Origin: Methylobacterium terrae | GTDB lineage: Bacteria > Pseudomonadota > Alphaproteobacteria > Rhizobiales > Beijerinckiaceae | DNA length: 64,000 nucleotides | Direction of reading: 5' to 3' | NCBI RefSeq assembly: GCF_003173755.1 | Contig: NZ_CP029553.1 | Coordinates: forward strand, 1,752,501 to 1,816,500 | Shown: positions 52,893-62,025 of the stretch, one piece after another | Layout: the number at the start of each line of letters is the position of its first letter | Position numbering within the stretch: the stretch's first letter is position 1 | Position numbers and translations under genes: made by a program | The notes under the pieces: generated by a model | The model's database searches: none | Seen by the model: only the letters and a program-made list of their open reading frames with translations | What the model was told of the DNA's origin: nothing

Positions 52893-55775
52893 TTGCGCAC
52901 GTACTCACTCGTCCTCGCCTGCCTCGTCGCCCTCGCCGGGCTGATCCTGTCCGTGCCGCAGGCCCGGGCGGTCGAGGCCGTGCGCGTCACACTCGACTCG
53001 CAGGCCATCGATCTCACCCCGGCGATCGAGCGCTACCGCTCGGACGGCGACCTGATCCAGATCTCGACCGCCCCGGGCAAGGACGGCATCGTGCGCCGCA
53101 TCGCCGTCAAGGCGCGCGAGACCGGCGCGCGGCCGGACTGGATGGTGTTCGCGCTCACCAACGACACCGACGAGCAGATCGACCGCCTGCTCGTCGCCCC
53201 GCATTTCCGCCTCGTCGGATCCGGGGTGGTCTGGCCCGATCTCGGCGGCTCGCGCATCGCCGCGATCACGGCGAGCCAGGGCATCCGCCCCGAGCGCGAC
53301 GAGAGCCCCGACGCCGACCAGTTCGTCATCACGCTCGATCCCGGCACCACCGTCACCTTCGTGGCGGAGCTGCGCACCCCGACCGTGCCGCAGGTCTACC
53401 TCTGGGACCAGGACGCCTACCGCAAGAAGGCGACCGGGCTCACCCTCTACAAGGGCATCATCATCGGCATCGCCGGGCTGCTCGCCCTGTTCCTGACCAT
53501 CGTGTTCGTGGTCAAGGGCGCGATCATCTTTCCGGCCGCGGCGGCGCTGGCCTGGGCGGTGCTGGCCTATGCCTGCATCGATTTCGGGTTCTTCCAGCGC
53601 ATCTTTCCCGTCACGGAAGTCGCCGAGCGGATCTACCGCGCCTCGGCGGAGGCGGTGCTCGGCGCCACCTTGCTGGTGTTCCTCTTCGCCTACCTCAACC
53701 TCGCCCGCTGGCACGTGCGCTACAGCCACGTCGCGCTGATCTGGCTCCTGTTCCTCGGCGGCCTCGTCGGCCTCGCGGTCATCGACCCGCCGGTGGCGGC
53801 GGGCGTCGCCCGGATCTCGATCGCGACGGTCGCGGGCATCGGCCTGCTGCTCGTCGTCTACCTCGCGATCCACAACGGCTACGACCGGGCAATCCTGCTG
53901 ATCCCGACCTGGCTGCTGCTGCTCGCCTGGGTGGTCGCGGCGGGCTTCGCCATCACGGGCCAGCTCCACAACGACCTCGTCCAGCCGGCGCTGATCGGCG
54001 GCCTCGTCCTGATCGTGATGCTGATCGGCTTCACGGTGCTCCAGCACGCCTTCGCGGGCGGGGGCCTCGGCAACAGCCTCGTCTCCGACACCGAGCGCCG
54101 GGCGCTGGCGCTGACGGGCGCGGGCGACGTGGTGTTCGACTGGGACGTGCCGGGCGACCGGGTCTTCGCAGGACCCGAGATCGAGGGGCAGCTCGGCCTC
54201 AAGCGCGGGGCGCTGGAGGGGCCGCAGGCGAACTGGCTCTCGCTCCTCCATCCCTTCGACGTCGAGCGCTACTCGGCGGCCCTCGACACCGTGATCGAGG
54301 AGCGCCGCGGCCGCATCTCCCAGGATTTCCGCCTGCGCTCGGCGGCCGGTCCCTATTACTGGTTCCGCCTCAAGGCGCGGCCCGTCATCGGCACCGACGG
54401 CGAGGTGGTGCGCATCGTCGGCACCATCGCGGACGTGACCGAGGCGAAGATCGCCGAGGAGCGGCTGCTGCACGACGCCGTGCACGACAACCTCACCGGC
54501 CTGCCCAACCGCGAATTGTTCAACGACCGGCTCGATGCGGCACTCGCCCTCGCGAGCCAGGACCCGCGCCTCAAGCCCACCCTGTTCGTCGTCGACATCG
54601 ACCGCTTCAAGCAGGTCAATGATGCGATCGGGCTCTCGGCCGGCGATTCGATCCTGCTGACGCTGTCGCGCCGCCTCAACCGGCTCCTGCGGCCGCAGGA
54701 CACGCTCGCCCGCGTCGCCGGCGACGAGTTCGCGGTCATCCTGCTCTCCGAGCGCGACCCCGACCGGATCATCGCCTTCGCCGACAGCATCCGCCGGGCG
54801 ATCACCACGCCGATCACCTACGCCGACCGGGAGATCTTCCTCACGCCCTCGATCGGCGTCGCCCTGCACGAGGCCGGCGCGGTGGTGAAGCGCGACGACG
54901 TGATCAAGAACGCCGAGCTCGCGATGATCAACGGCAAGCGCCAGGGCGGCGACCGGATCGAGGTCTACCGCCCGACCATGCGCTCCGACCGCGGCGAGCG
55001 GATGATGCTCGAGAGCGACCTGCGCCGGGCGCTGGAGCGCAACGAGATCAAGGTGCTGTTCCAGCCGATCGTGCGGCTCGAAGACCGCACGGTCGCGGGC
55101 TTCGAGACGGTGCTGCGCTGGGACCACCCGCGGCTCGGCCGCATCGCCCCCCAGGTCTTCCTGCCGATCGCCGAGGAATCCGGCCTCATCGTCAATCTCG
55201 GCGTCTTCGCGCTCGAGCGCACCGCCGCGGAACTCGCCGCTTGGCAGCAGGCGCTCGTGGTCGAGCCGCCGATCTTCGCCTCCGTCAACCTGTCCTCGCG
55301 CCAGCTCCTGCGCCACGACCTCCTGCACGACGTGAAGACCGTGCTCGCCCGCACCGGCGTCGTCCCCGGCTCGCTCAAGCTCGAGCTGACCGAGGCCCTG
55401 GTGATGGAGAACCCGGAATACGCCGCCCAGATGCTGGCGCGCATCCACGAGCTCGGCGCGGGCCTCTGCCTCGACGATTTCGGCACCGGCTACTCGGCGC
55501 TGACCTACATGCAGCGCTTCCCCTTCGACACGATCAAGATCGACCAGTCCTTCGTGCGCCAGATGGCGAGCGGCCGCTCCGGCATCCTGCGCTCGATCGT
55601 CCGGATGGCGCAGGAACTCGGCCTCGAGATCATCGCCGAGGGCGCCGAGTCGGAGGCCGATGCGCTCGCGCTCTCCGAGATCGGCTGCGACTACGCGCAA
55701 GGCTTCGCCTTCGGCGAGCCGATGTCGATCCTGCAGGCGCGCCAGCTGGTGGGGGCGGCGCCGGAGGCGGCGTGA
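52893..55775 (+). CDS. Membrane-anchored sensor with PAS, GGDEF and EAL domains
   Basis: A roughly 960-residue cyclic-di-GMP turnover protein. N-terminal signal or anchor, a periplasmic sensory domain (about 30-180), seven or eight membrane segments (about 185-370), a PAS domain (about 400-515), then GGDEF and EAL. The GGDEF site reads AGDEF (609-613), and the EAL motif reads ETV (Glu738 onward in FETVLRWDHP); later EAL motifs ELTEALVMEN, DDFGTGYSAL and KIDQSF are intact. AGDEF variants can be active; phosphodiesterase is the safer prediction. The start is uncertain: TTG at 52893 begins a clean signal (RTYSLVLACLVALAGLI); the frame opens at 52797. Confidence 0.85.
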   Translation: MRTYSLVLACLVALAGLILSVPQARAVEAVRVTLDSQAIDLTPAIERYRSDGDLIQISTAPGKDGIVRRIAVKARETGARPDWMVFALTNDTDEQIDRLLVAPHFRLVGSGVVWPDLGGSRIAAITASQGIRPERDESPDADQFVITLDPGTTVTFVAELRTPTVPQVYLWDQDAYRKKATGLTLYKGIIIGIAGLLALFLTIVFVVKGAIIFPAAAALAWAVLAYACIDFGFFQRIFPVTEVAERIYRASAEAVLGATLLVFLFAYLNLARWHVRYSHVALIWLLFLGGLVGLAVIDPPVAAGVARISIATVAGIGLLLVVYLAIHNGYDRAILLIPTWLLLLAWVVAAGFAITGQLHNDLVQPALIGGLVLIVMLIGFTVLQHAFAGGGLGNSLVSDTERRALALTGAGDVVFDWDVPGDRVFAGPEIEGQLGLKRGALEGPQANWLSLLHPFDVERYSAALDTVIEERRGRISQDFRLRSAAGPYYWFRLKARPVIGTDGEVVRIVGTIADVTEAKIAEERLLHDAVHDNLTGLPNRELFNDRLDAALALASQDPRLKPTLFVVDIDRFKQVNDAIGLSAGDSILLTLSRRLNRLLRPQDTLARVAGDEFAVILLSERDPDRIIAFADSIRRAITTPITYADREIFLTPSIGVALHEAGAVVKRDDVIKNAELAMINGKRQGGDRIEVYRPTMRSDRGERMMLESDLRRALERNEIKVLFQPIVRLEDRTVAGFETVLRWDHPRLGRIAPQVFLPIAEESGLIVNLGVFALERTAAELAAWQQALVVEPPIFASVNLSSRQLLRHDLLHDVKTVLARTGVVPGSLKLELTEALVMENPEYAAQMLARIHELGAGLCLDDFGTGYSALTYMQRFPFDTIKIDQSFVRQMASGRSGILRSIVRMAQELGLEIIAEGAESEADALALSEIGCDYAQGFAFGEPMSILQARQLVGAAPEAA

Positions 55776-55801
55776 CGCCACCCGCTCACGCCGCCTGCGC
55801 C

Positions 55802-56608
55802 TCACGGGCCACCCCGCCCCCGGCGGCCGCGCATGTAGGCCCGGGGCGTCGATCCCAGGACGGTGCGGAACGCGTAGACGAAGGCCGACGTCGAGCCGTA
55901 TCCGAGTTCGAGGGCGGTGCGGGTGACGTCGAGGCCGCCGCCCATCAGCTCGATCGCCTTGAACAGCCGCAGGCGCTGCCGCCAGCCGCGGAAGCTCAGC
56001 CCGAGCTCGGCCTCGAAGCGCCGCGACAGCGTCCGCGCCGACAGGCCGAGCTCCCGCGCCCAGGCGTCGAGGCCGCGGGCATCGGCCGGGTCGGCGTAGA
56101 CCGCCTCGCACAGGGTCGCGATCGGGCCGCCGCGCGGCCATGCGAGCGCGCCCGGCAGCGGCTCGGCCCGCCGCAGCTGGTCGAGGATCAGCGCCGTCAC
56201 CCGCCCGGCATAGCCGTCGGGCGACGCTTCCACCGCCGCCCCGCGCTCGAGCGCCGCCGCCTCGACGATCAGTTCCCGCAGCAGCGGCGACACCCGGAAC
56301 ACGCACGCCGCCGCGGGCAGGTCGCGGCTCGCGCTCGCCGCGATCCAGAGCGAGCGGAACTCGGCGCCGAGGAGCGAGCCGACCCGGTGCCGCGCGCCCA
56401 CGGGCAGCCACACCGCCTGCTCGGGGGAGATCACCAGGTTCTGCCGGTCGGCGGAGACGGTCAGGACCCCGGCGACCGCGTAGACGACCTGCCCCCAGGC
56501 ATGGGCGTGCTCGACGAAGGCGTGCCGGGCGGGGATGCCCTGCGCCCGGACCGTCAGCGGGTCGGGCGGGCGGGCATCGGTCGGGGTCTCGACGGTCTGC
56601 CAGGTCAC
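55802..56608 (-). CDS. AraC family transcriptional regulator
   Basis: A 268-residue regulator with an N-terminal cupin-like sensor (VEHAHAWGQVVYAVAGVLTVS, quoted in part, and LPVGARHRVG) and two C-terminal helix-turn-helix motifs (LGLSARTLSRRFEAELG and TALELGYGSTSAFVYAFRTV). Similar to one-component regulators of efflux or metabolism. I chose GTG at 56608 for GGAGG at correct spacing; ATGs at 56653 and 56707 are alternatives. Divergent from the TPR-MFS pair; a 10-bp inverted repeat lies between. It likely controls those genes. Confidence 0.88.
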   Translation of the reverse strand: MTWQTVETPTDARPPDPLTVRAQGIPARHAFVEHAHAWGQVVYAVAGVLTVSADRQNLVISPEQAVWLPVGARHRVGSLLGAEFRSLWIAASASRDLPAAACVFRVSPLLRELIVEAAALERGAAVEASPDGYAGRVTALILDQLRRAEPLPGALAWPRGGPIATLCEAVYADPADARGLDAWARELGLSARTLSRRFEAELGLSFRGWRQRLRLFKAIELMGGGLDVTRTALELGYGSTSAFVYAFRTVLGSTPRAYMRGRRGRGGP

Positions 56609-56669
56609 GCGCGCCTCCGATTGGCGTCTCGTCGATGCAATTTGGCATTTCATCGAGAGACAGTCGATC

Positions 56670-56702
56670 CGTGACGGATTACGACGCGTGTCATCCGTCA
56701 CG
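56670..56702. promoter_or_regulatory. Inverted repeat between AraC regulator and TPR gene
   Basis: Perfect 10-bp arms CGTGACGGAT (56670-56679) and ATCCGTCACG (56693-56702), 13-base spacer that is itself near-palindromic. It sits 16 bases before the TPR gene start and 61 from the regulator start. Likely operator. Confidence 0.6.
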
Positions 56703-56718
56703 ACCACGCGAACGCGCC

Positions 56719-58041
56719 ATGGCCCATCTCGACAGCCGAGGCCTGCCGATCTCGACCCGCTCCGACGCGGCCGCCGCGCTCTACCGCGACGGCGTCGCCC
56801 TCCTGCTGTCGGCGTGGCCGGGCGCCGCGGAGACGCTCGACGCGGCCATCGCGGCCGATCCCGAATTCGGCCTCGCCCGCGCGGCGCGGGCGAGGATGCA
56901 CGCGATCCGCGGCGAGGGCGCCGCGGCCCGGGCGGCGATCGAGACCGCCGGCGCGCTCGTCGCCCGGGACGGCACGGCGCGCGAGCGCGGCCATGTCGGC
57001 GTCGTCGCCCTCGCGGTGACCGGCCGCTCGGCGGACGCGCTCGACGCCGCCTACGCCCATCTCGACGCCTGGCCGCGCGACGTCCTCGTCATGGCGCTGC
57101 CGCTCGGCGCGTTCGGGCTCCTGGCCTTCTCGGGCATGTCCGGCCACGACCAGGCCCGGGTCGACCTCGTCGAGCGCCACGCCCACCATTTCGCGGACGA
57201 CGACTGGTGGTTCCTCAGCTCCCGAGGCTGGGCGCATGCCGAGAACGGCGCCGTCCGCCGCGGGCGCGACCTCGCGCAACGCGGCTTCGAACTGCGGCGC
57301 GAGAACGCCAACGGCGCCCACGCGCTCTCGCACGCGATGTTCGAGGACGGCGACGGCGACGGCGCCGAGGCGCTGATCGCCGGATGGCTGCCCGGCTACG
57401 ACCGCTCCGGCATCCTGCACGGGCACATCGCCTGGCACGCGGCGCTGTCGGCGCTCGAGCGCGGCGACGCGCAGGGCGCGCTCGGGATCTACGCCGCGCA
57501 CGTGCGGCCCTCGGCGAGCCTGGGCCTGCCCCTCAACGTCGTGACCGATGCCGTCTCGCTGCTGTGGCGCCTGAAGGCGTACGGCCACGAGGTCCCGGCC
57601 GGCCTGTGGGAGGAGGCCCGAGCCTACGCGTCGGGCACCTTCGCCAGGGCCGGCTTCTCCTTCGCCGACGCCCATATGGGCATCCTGGCCGCCGCGACCG
57701 GCGACGAGGCCGCGGCGGCGGCGCGGATCGCGGACCTGACCGCGCTCGTGGAGGCCGGCACGCTCGCCGCCGGCCCGGTCGTCCCGGCGATCTGCCGCGC
57801 CGCGCTCGCCTTCGCGGCCGAGGATTTCGCCGGCTGCGCGCGCCTCCTCGAACCCGTCGCGGCCGAGGTCGTGCGCATCGGCGGCAGCGGCGCCCAGCGC
57901 GAGATGATCGAGGACACGCTCCTCGTCGCGCTCATGCGCGGCGGCGAGGCCGCCAAGGCCCGCACCCTGCTCGACCGCCGCCTCCACCGTCGGCCCTCGC
58001 CGCGCGACGCGCGCTGGCACGGCCTGCTCGCGAGCGCCTGA
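56719..58041 (+). CDS. Tetratricopeptide-repeat protein (TTC38-like)
   Basis: A 440-residue helical-repeat protein. Helix-pair repeats with conserved small residues run through most of it (for example AAETLDAAIAADPEFGLARAA quoted in part, FSFADAHMGILAAATGDEAA, ARLLEPVAAEV). It resembles the eukaryotic TTC38 and bacterial homologues, whose role is unknown. The start has no strong SD; GTG at 56671 is an alternative but would lie inside the operator-like repeat. One base separates it from the MFS gene, so both form an operon under the divergent AraC regulator. Confidence 0.78.
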   Translation: MAHLDSRGLPISTRSDAAAALYRDGVALLLSAWPGAAETLDAAIAADPEFGLARAARARMHAIRGEGAAARAAIETAGALVARDGTARERGHVGVVALAVTGRSADALDAAYAHLDAWPRDVLVMALPLGAFGLLAFSGMSGHDQARVDLVERHAHHFADDDWWFLSSRGWAHAENGAVRRGRDLAQRGFELRRENANGAHALSHAMFEDGDGDGAEALIAGWLPGYDRSGILHGHIAWHAALSALERGDAQGALGIYAAHVRPSASLGLPLNVVTDAVSLLWRLKAYGHEVPAGLWEEARAYASGTFARAGFSFADAHMGILAAATGDEAAAAARIADLTALVEAGTLAAGPVVPAICRAALAFAAEDFAGCARLLEPVAAEVVRIGGSGAQREMIEDTLLVALMRGGEAAKARTLLDRRLHRRPSPRDARWHGLLASA

Positions 58042-58042
58042 C

Positions 58043-59266
58043 ATGACCGATTCGCCGATCAGCACCCCGGCCCCGGGTCCCGACGCCGGCACGGGCAACA
58101 TCCTCCGGCTCGCCGCCGCCCAGGCGCTCGCCGGGGCGAACTCGACGGTGCTCTTCGCCACCGGCGCCGTCGTCGGCAACATGCTCGCCCCGAGCCCGGT
58201 GCTCGCGACGCTGCCGATCTCGATCTACGTGGTCGGGATGACGGCCTGCGCCATCCCGGCCGGCTTCGTCGCGCGCCGCCACGGGCGCCAGGCCGTCTTC
58301 ATGATCGGCACGGGGAGCGGCGTGGTCACCGGCCTCCTGTCCACCCTCGCGGTCCTCGCCGGCTCGTTCTGGCTCTTCTGCCTGGCGGCGTTCTTCGGCG
58401 GCGCCTACGCGGCCGTGGTGTTCACGTTCCGCTTCGCGGCGGCCGATTGCGTCGGCCCGGACCGGCGGGCGCGGGCCCTGTCCGCCGTGATGGCGGGCGG
58501 GGTCGCCTCGGGGGTGATCGGGCCGCAGCTCGTCACCCACACGATGAACCTCTGGCCGCCGACGCTGTTCGCCGCGACCTTCCTCGCCCAGGCCGCCGTC
58601 GCCGCACTCTCGGCCGTGATCCTCGCCGGCGTCCGGCTGCCGCGGCCGACCGCGCAGGACGCGAGCGGCGGGCGCCCGCTCGCGACGATCCTGCGCCAGC
58701 CCCGCTTCGTCACGGCGGTGGTCTGCGGGGCCGTGTCGTACCTGCTGATGAACTTCCTGATGACGTCGGCCCCCCTGGCGATGCGCCTGTGCGGGCTCGG
58801 CCAGGAGGACGCCAATCTCGGGCTGCAGTGGCACGTCATCGCCATGTACGGGCCGAGCTTCTTCACCGGGCGGTGGATCGCGCGGTTCGGCGCGTCGCGC
58901 GTCGTCGCCGCCGGGCTCGCCCTCACGGCCGCCGCGGCGGCGACGGGGCTCGCGGGCGTCGACGTCGCGCATTTCTGGGTCACGCTGATCCTGCTCGGGC
59001 TCGGCTGGAACCTCGGCTTCCTCGGGGCGTCGGCCCTGGTGCTCGAATGCCACCGCCCGGAGGAGCGCACCCGCGTGCAGGCGTTCAACGACTTCGCGGT
59101 GTTCGGCTGCGTCGCGCTCGGCTCGTTCTCGTCGGGTGGGCTCCTCGCCGGCTACGGCTGGGACGCGGTGCTGCGGATCTCGTTCGCGCCGGTGCTGGTG
59201 GCCGCCGCCGCGCTCGCCTGGTCGGCGATGCGGCGCGGCGGCGAGGCCCGGCCGCGGACGGCCTGA
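58043..59266 (+). CDS. MFS transporter
   Basis: A 407-residue major facilitator with about 12 membrane segments. The loop 2-3 motif ARRHGRQAVFMIG and a matching position in the second half (ARFGASRVVAAG) mark the fold. C-terminal GLGWNLGFLGASALVLECHRPEER is typical of YfcJ/MucK-like bacterial efflux or uptake proteins. It starts one base after the TPR stop. The substrate cannot be read from sequence; control by an AraC regulator with a cupin sensor suggests an inducing small molecule. Confidence 0.88.
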   Translation: MTDSPISTPAPGPDAGTGNILRLAAAQALAGANSTVLFATGAVVGNMLAPSPVLATLPISIYVVGMTACAIPAGFVARRHGRQAVFMIGTGSGVVTGLLSTLAVLAGSFWLFCLAAFFGGAYAAVVFTFRFAAADCVGPDRRARALSAVMAGGVASGVIGPQLVTHTMNLWPPTLFAATFLAQAAVAALSAVILAGVRLPRPTAQDASGGRPLATILRQPRFVTAVVCGAVSYLLMNFLMTSAPLAMRLCGLGQEDANLGLQWHVIAMYGPSFFTGRWIARFGASRVVAAGLALTAAAAATGLAGVDVAHFWVTLILLGLGWNLGFLGASALVLECHRPEERTRVQAFNDFAVFGCVALGSFSSGGLLAGYGWDAVLRISFAPVLVAAAALAWSAMRRGGEARPRTA

Positions 59267-59307
59267 ACGGGGACGGCCCGGACCGGGGGCAGGCCTTCGC
59301 GGCGGCC

Positions 59308-59685
59308 CTACCCGCGCCCGCCGACCGGCTCGGCGCACAGGGCGTTCAGCGCCTCGACCAGCCGATCCGGGTTCAGGGGCTTCCTCAGCATCGGCAGGTC
59401 CGGCCACATCAGCCGCATGGCGCGGGGCAGCACGCCGCCGGTGCAGATCAGGACCGGCACGCCCTTGGCGATCAGGCACTCGGCAGTCGGCGTCGCCTCG
59501 CCGTCGGCGAGGTTGAGGTCGAGGATCGCGACGTCGATCTCCTCGAAATCGATGAGCGCCAGGGCCTCGCGGTTCGTGCGGGCCGGGCCGACGGCGTGGG
59601 CGTTCGAGCCGGTCACGATCTCGGTCAGCTCCAGGGCGACCAGCGCCTCGTCCTCGACGATCAGCACCCGTCGTCCGTCCAGCAT
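59308..59685 (-). CDS. Single-domain response regulator
   Basis: A 125-residue receiver with no output domain. Asp56 (VAILDLNLAD) is the phosphorylation site; Glu11-Asp12-Glu13 form the acidic pocket; Thr82 (ICTGG) and Lys102 (LRKPLN) complete the set. The sequence type (VLIVEDEALVALEL, VAILDLNLADG) is the one that partners HWE/HisKA_2 kinases. Start ATG at 59685. It is an independent gene, convergent with the MFS operon. Confidence 0.87.
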   Translation of the reverse strand: MLDGRRVLIVEDEALVALELTEIVTGSNAHAVGPARTNREALALIDFEEIDVAILDLNLADGEATPTAECLIAKGVPVLICTGGVLPRAMRLMWPDLPMLRKPLNPDRLVEALNALCAEPVGGRG

Positions 59686-59906
59686 CGCGATCTCCGTGGG
59701 TTCCGGAACCTGGCGAATCGGCGCCCGATCCCGGTGTTGGGGCGAGAGTGTGTCGGCGCATCCGCCCGGTCAATCACGCGAATGCGACGGTGCCGCTTAA
59801 ACGCTCCTTAACCATGACGACAGCATCGTCAGCCGGCCGTGAGCGGATGCGGCGCACCCGTCGGGGTGCGGTCCGGACGGCCGGGACGAGGCGCGGAGAG
59901 GCGGCG

Positions 59907-60269
59907 ATGGGCGAGGCGGCGTTTGACATCGCGGGCCAGGATCGGGAGGAGCGCAGCGGCCCGGATTTCGATCTGGTGCGGCGCCTGCTGCTTCCGCCGG
60001 GCTGGCTCGGGCCGCGGCCCTACCGGCTGCCCCCGCCCGAGGAGGCCGAGGCCGAGGAGCTCGACGACCTCGTCGCGAAGCTCGAGGCCGAGAACAAGGT
60101 GATGAAGGCGGTGCTGCGCTCCGAGCGCGAGGCCGCCGCGGAGCTGCGCGCCCAGGTGGCGGCCCTGTCGAGCCAGCAGAGCCTGGACGGGACGACGCAG
60201 GAGGACCTGCGCGCCGACCGCGACCGCTGGGCCGGCCTGGTCGAGCGCCTGCTGTTCGCCTCCCGCTAG
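59907..60269 (+). CDS. Hypothetical coiled-coil protein, 120 residues
   Basis: No family recognised. The start at 59907 is picked for GGAGAGG; the frame is open from 59748. After a polar N-terminus and a Pro-rich stretch (LLLPPGWLGPRPYRLPPPEE), residues 55-110 form a heptad-patterned helix (LDDLVAKLEAENKVMKAVL) that is probably a coiled coil. Soluble, acidic. It precedes the flavin reductase gene by 52 bases on the same strand. Confidence 0.6.
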   Translation: MGEAAFDIAGQDREERSGPDFDLVRRLLLPPGWLGPRPYRLPPPEEAEAEELDDLVAKLEAENKVMKAVLRSEREAAAELRAQVAALSSQQSLDGTTQEDLRADRDRWAGLVERLLFASR

Positions 60270-60321
60270 AGCCGCGCACGATCGCCGCGCCTCACTCCCC
60301 CGCAGTCGCACGGAGACGGCC

Positions 60322-61314
60322 ATGAGCCCCCGCTGCTCGCTCGTCGTCAACGGCAAGCCCGTCCGTGTGGCGACCGGCGACACGCCCCTCGACGCCGCCC
60401 TGCCCCGGACCATCGCCGCCGGCCGCGACGGCGTGGTCCAGGATTCGCTCCTGGAGGCGCGCCACCCCGACGCCCTGCCGCGCCTGCGCAACACCAGCCG
60501 CGCCCGGCCCCGCCTCGGCGACGGCGCCGCCACCCGCCCGGGCCCGGCCCCCTCGCCTCTCGCGGTCCTGCGCACCGCCAAGCGCGCCGGCACGCTGCTC
60601 TCGGCCACCCCGCTCTCGGGCGCGGTGATCGAGGTGGTGGTCACGGTCTCGCGCGCCCTCGAGGTCGCCCCCGGCCAGGCGGTCGAGGTCGCCTTCGCGG
60701 GGCTGCCGGCGCGGCCCTACTGCCCGACCCAGCGCATCGACGGCAACACCGAGCTCAACGAGCTCGTGTTCCACCTGCGCCGCGACACCGGCGCCCTCGG
60801 CCCCGCCCTCGGCGAGGCCGTGCAACCCGGCCACGCAGTGCGGATCAAGGGACCGGCCGGCGGCACGCCCTACCGCCCCGGCCCCGGCCGCCTGATCCTC
60901 GTCTCGGCCGAGACCGGCTTCGCGCCGATCTGGGCCATCGCCCGGGCGGCGCGCCACCTCGAGACCGGCCGCGAGATGGTGGTGGTGGCGGGTGCGGCCG
61001 ACGCCGACGACCTCTACATGCGCCCCGGCCTCGACTGGCTGCGCGGCACCGGCGTGCCGCAGATCACGCTGGCGGCGAGCCGCGAGCGCCGCGGCCGGGC
61101 CGACGTGCGCCACGGTCCGGTCACCGCCCACCTGCCGACCCTGCGGGGCAGCGACATCGTCCACGTCGCCGGCCCGCCGGACATCGTGCGCGCCGTCGAA
61201 CGGCTCTGCGACAGCGTCGGCGCGACCTGCGCCGCCCTGCCCTTCCTGCCCTCCCGCAGCCGGGCCCGGAGTCTCGTCACGCCCGGGGATACGGGCGCGC
61301 AGTTCGGGTTGTGA
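60322..61314 (+). CDS. FNR-like flavin/NAD(P)H reductase with degenerate ferredoxin domain
   Basis: A 330-residue protein in three parts. Residues 1-60 begin like a plant-type 2Fe-2S ferredoxin (LVVNGKPVRVATGDTPLDAAL) but the cysteine cluster that should hold iron-sulfur is gone. Residues about 95-190 form the FAD-binding barrel (RPYCPTQRI, in place of RxYS), and about 195-330 the NAD(P) domain (VSAETGFAPIWAIARAA, HVAGPPDIVRAVERLC). Similar to reductase components of Rieske oxygenases. Without the cluster it cannot pass electrons to an oxygenase in the usual way. ATG with GGAGACGG upstream. Confidence 0.8.
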   Translation: MSPRCSLVVNGKPVRVATGDTPLDAALPRTIAAGRDGVVQDSLLEARHPDALPRLRNTSRARPRLGDGAATRPGPAPSPLAVLRTAKRAGTLLSATPLSGAVIEVVVTVSRALEVAPGQAVEVAFAGLPARPYCPTQRIDGNTELNELVFHLRRDTGALGPALGEAVQPGHAVRIKGPAGGTPYRPGPGRLILVSAETGFAPIWAIARAARHLETGREMVVVAGAADADDLYMRPGLDWLRGTGVPQITLAASRERRGRADVRHGPVTAHLPTLRGSDIVHVAGPPDIVRAVERLCDSVGATCAALPFLPSRSRARSLVTPGDTGAQFGL

Positions 61315-61342
61315 GGGGACGAACCGGAGGGTTCGAGACGAA

Positions 61343-61933
61343 TCACGCCGTCCGGTCCGGGTCCGGCATCCCGTCAGCCACCAGGGCGGCGAGCCTGCTC
61401 GCCTCGCTGCGCGACCGGATCACCAGGGTCGGGACGCGCGGGCCGTGAGCCTCGAGGCCGCGGGCGATGGCGGGGGTGGTGTCCCGCTCGAAGTTCCAGA
61501 TGTAGCTCAGGAATTCCCGGTCCGGCAGGCGCTCCGGGCAACCCGGCGCCATGTCGGGCCGGGTCCGGCCGCGATGGGCGATCCCGCGGCGGATCACGCC
61601 GGCAAGGCAGGTCAGCCGCGGCGGGCGCAGCCAGACCACGAGATCGGTCCGCGGCAGGCGCAGATCGAGGCTCGAGGGAAAGCTGCCATCCATGATCCAG
61701 CGCTCCTCCGCGACGGCGGCGGCGATCAGCGCGCGGGTCTCGTCCCGGGGCCGGACCACCCAGCCGGGAAGCCAGCAGAACTCCCGGTCCATGGAGAGGT
61801 ACGGAAGGTCGAGGTGACGCGCGAGGGCCGAGGCGAGCGTCGACTTCCCGGCGCCGGAGCTGCCGACGACGAGGACGCGTCCGGCGCCGCGGAGCAGGCG
61901 GCCCGCCTCGTGCAATCCGATCCAGTCCGGCAT
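61343..61933 (-). CDS. P-loop nucleotide kinase-like protein (adenylate kinase/FlaR type)
   Basis: A 196-residue NTPase. Walker A GSSGAGKS lies at 24-31; the fold resembles adenylate kinase-like topology-modulation proteins (FlaR): YLSMDREFCWLPGWVVRPRDE, then WIMDGSFPSSLDLRLPRTD and WLRPPRLTCLAGVIRRG. The substrate is unknown; such proteins are sometimes annotated as shikimate- or adenylate-kinase related. ATG at 61933 with a weak site. 92 bases past the metallo-hydrolase gene on the same strand. Confidence 0.8.
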   Translation of the reverse strand: MPDWIGLHEAGRLLRGAGRVLVVGSSGAGKSTLASALARHLDLPYLSMDREFCWLPGWVVRPRDETRALIAAAVAEERWIMDGSFPSSLDLRLPRTDLVVWLRPPRLTCLAGVIRRGIAHRGRTRPDMAPGCPERLPDREFLSYIWNFERDTTPAIARGLEAHGPRVPTLVIRSRSEASRLAALVADGMPDPDRTA

Positions 61934-62025
61934 CGCGAGCCCCGGCGTCGATGGAGTTCGCCACGCCGTCACGGCACCGGATCCGTGCCGGCAAGGCGCC
62001 GATGGCGGCCGGGGCGCAAGGTCCC

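Noticed and set aside
52905..56648. 1247-residue minus-strand frame opposite the GGDEF-EAL gene
   Set aside because: Antisense shadow of a protein with clear PAS, GGDEF and EAL motifs; composition is Asp/Arg/Gly-rich noise.
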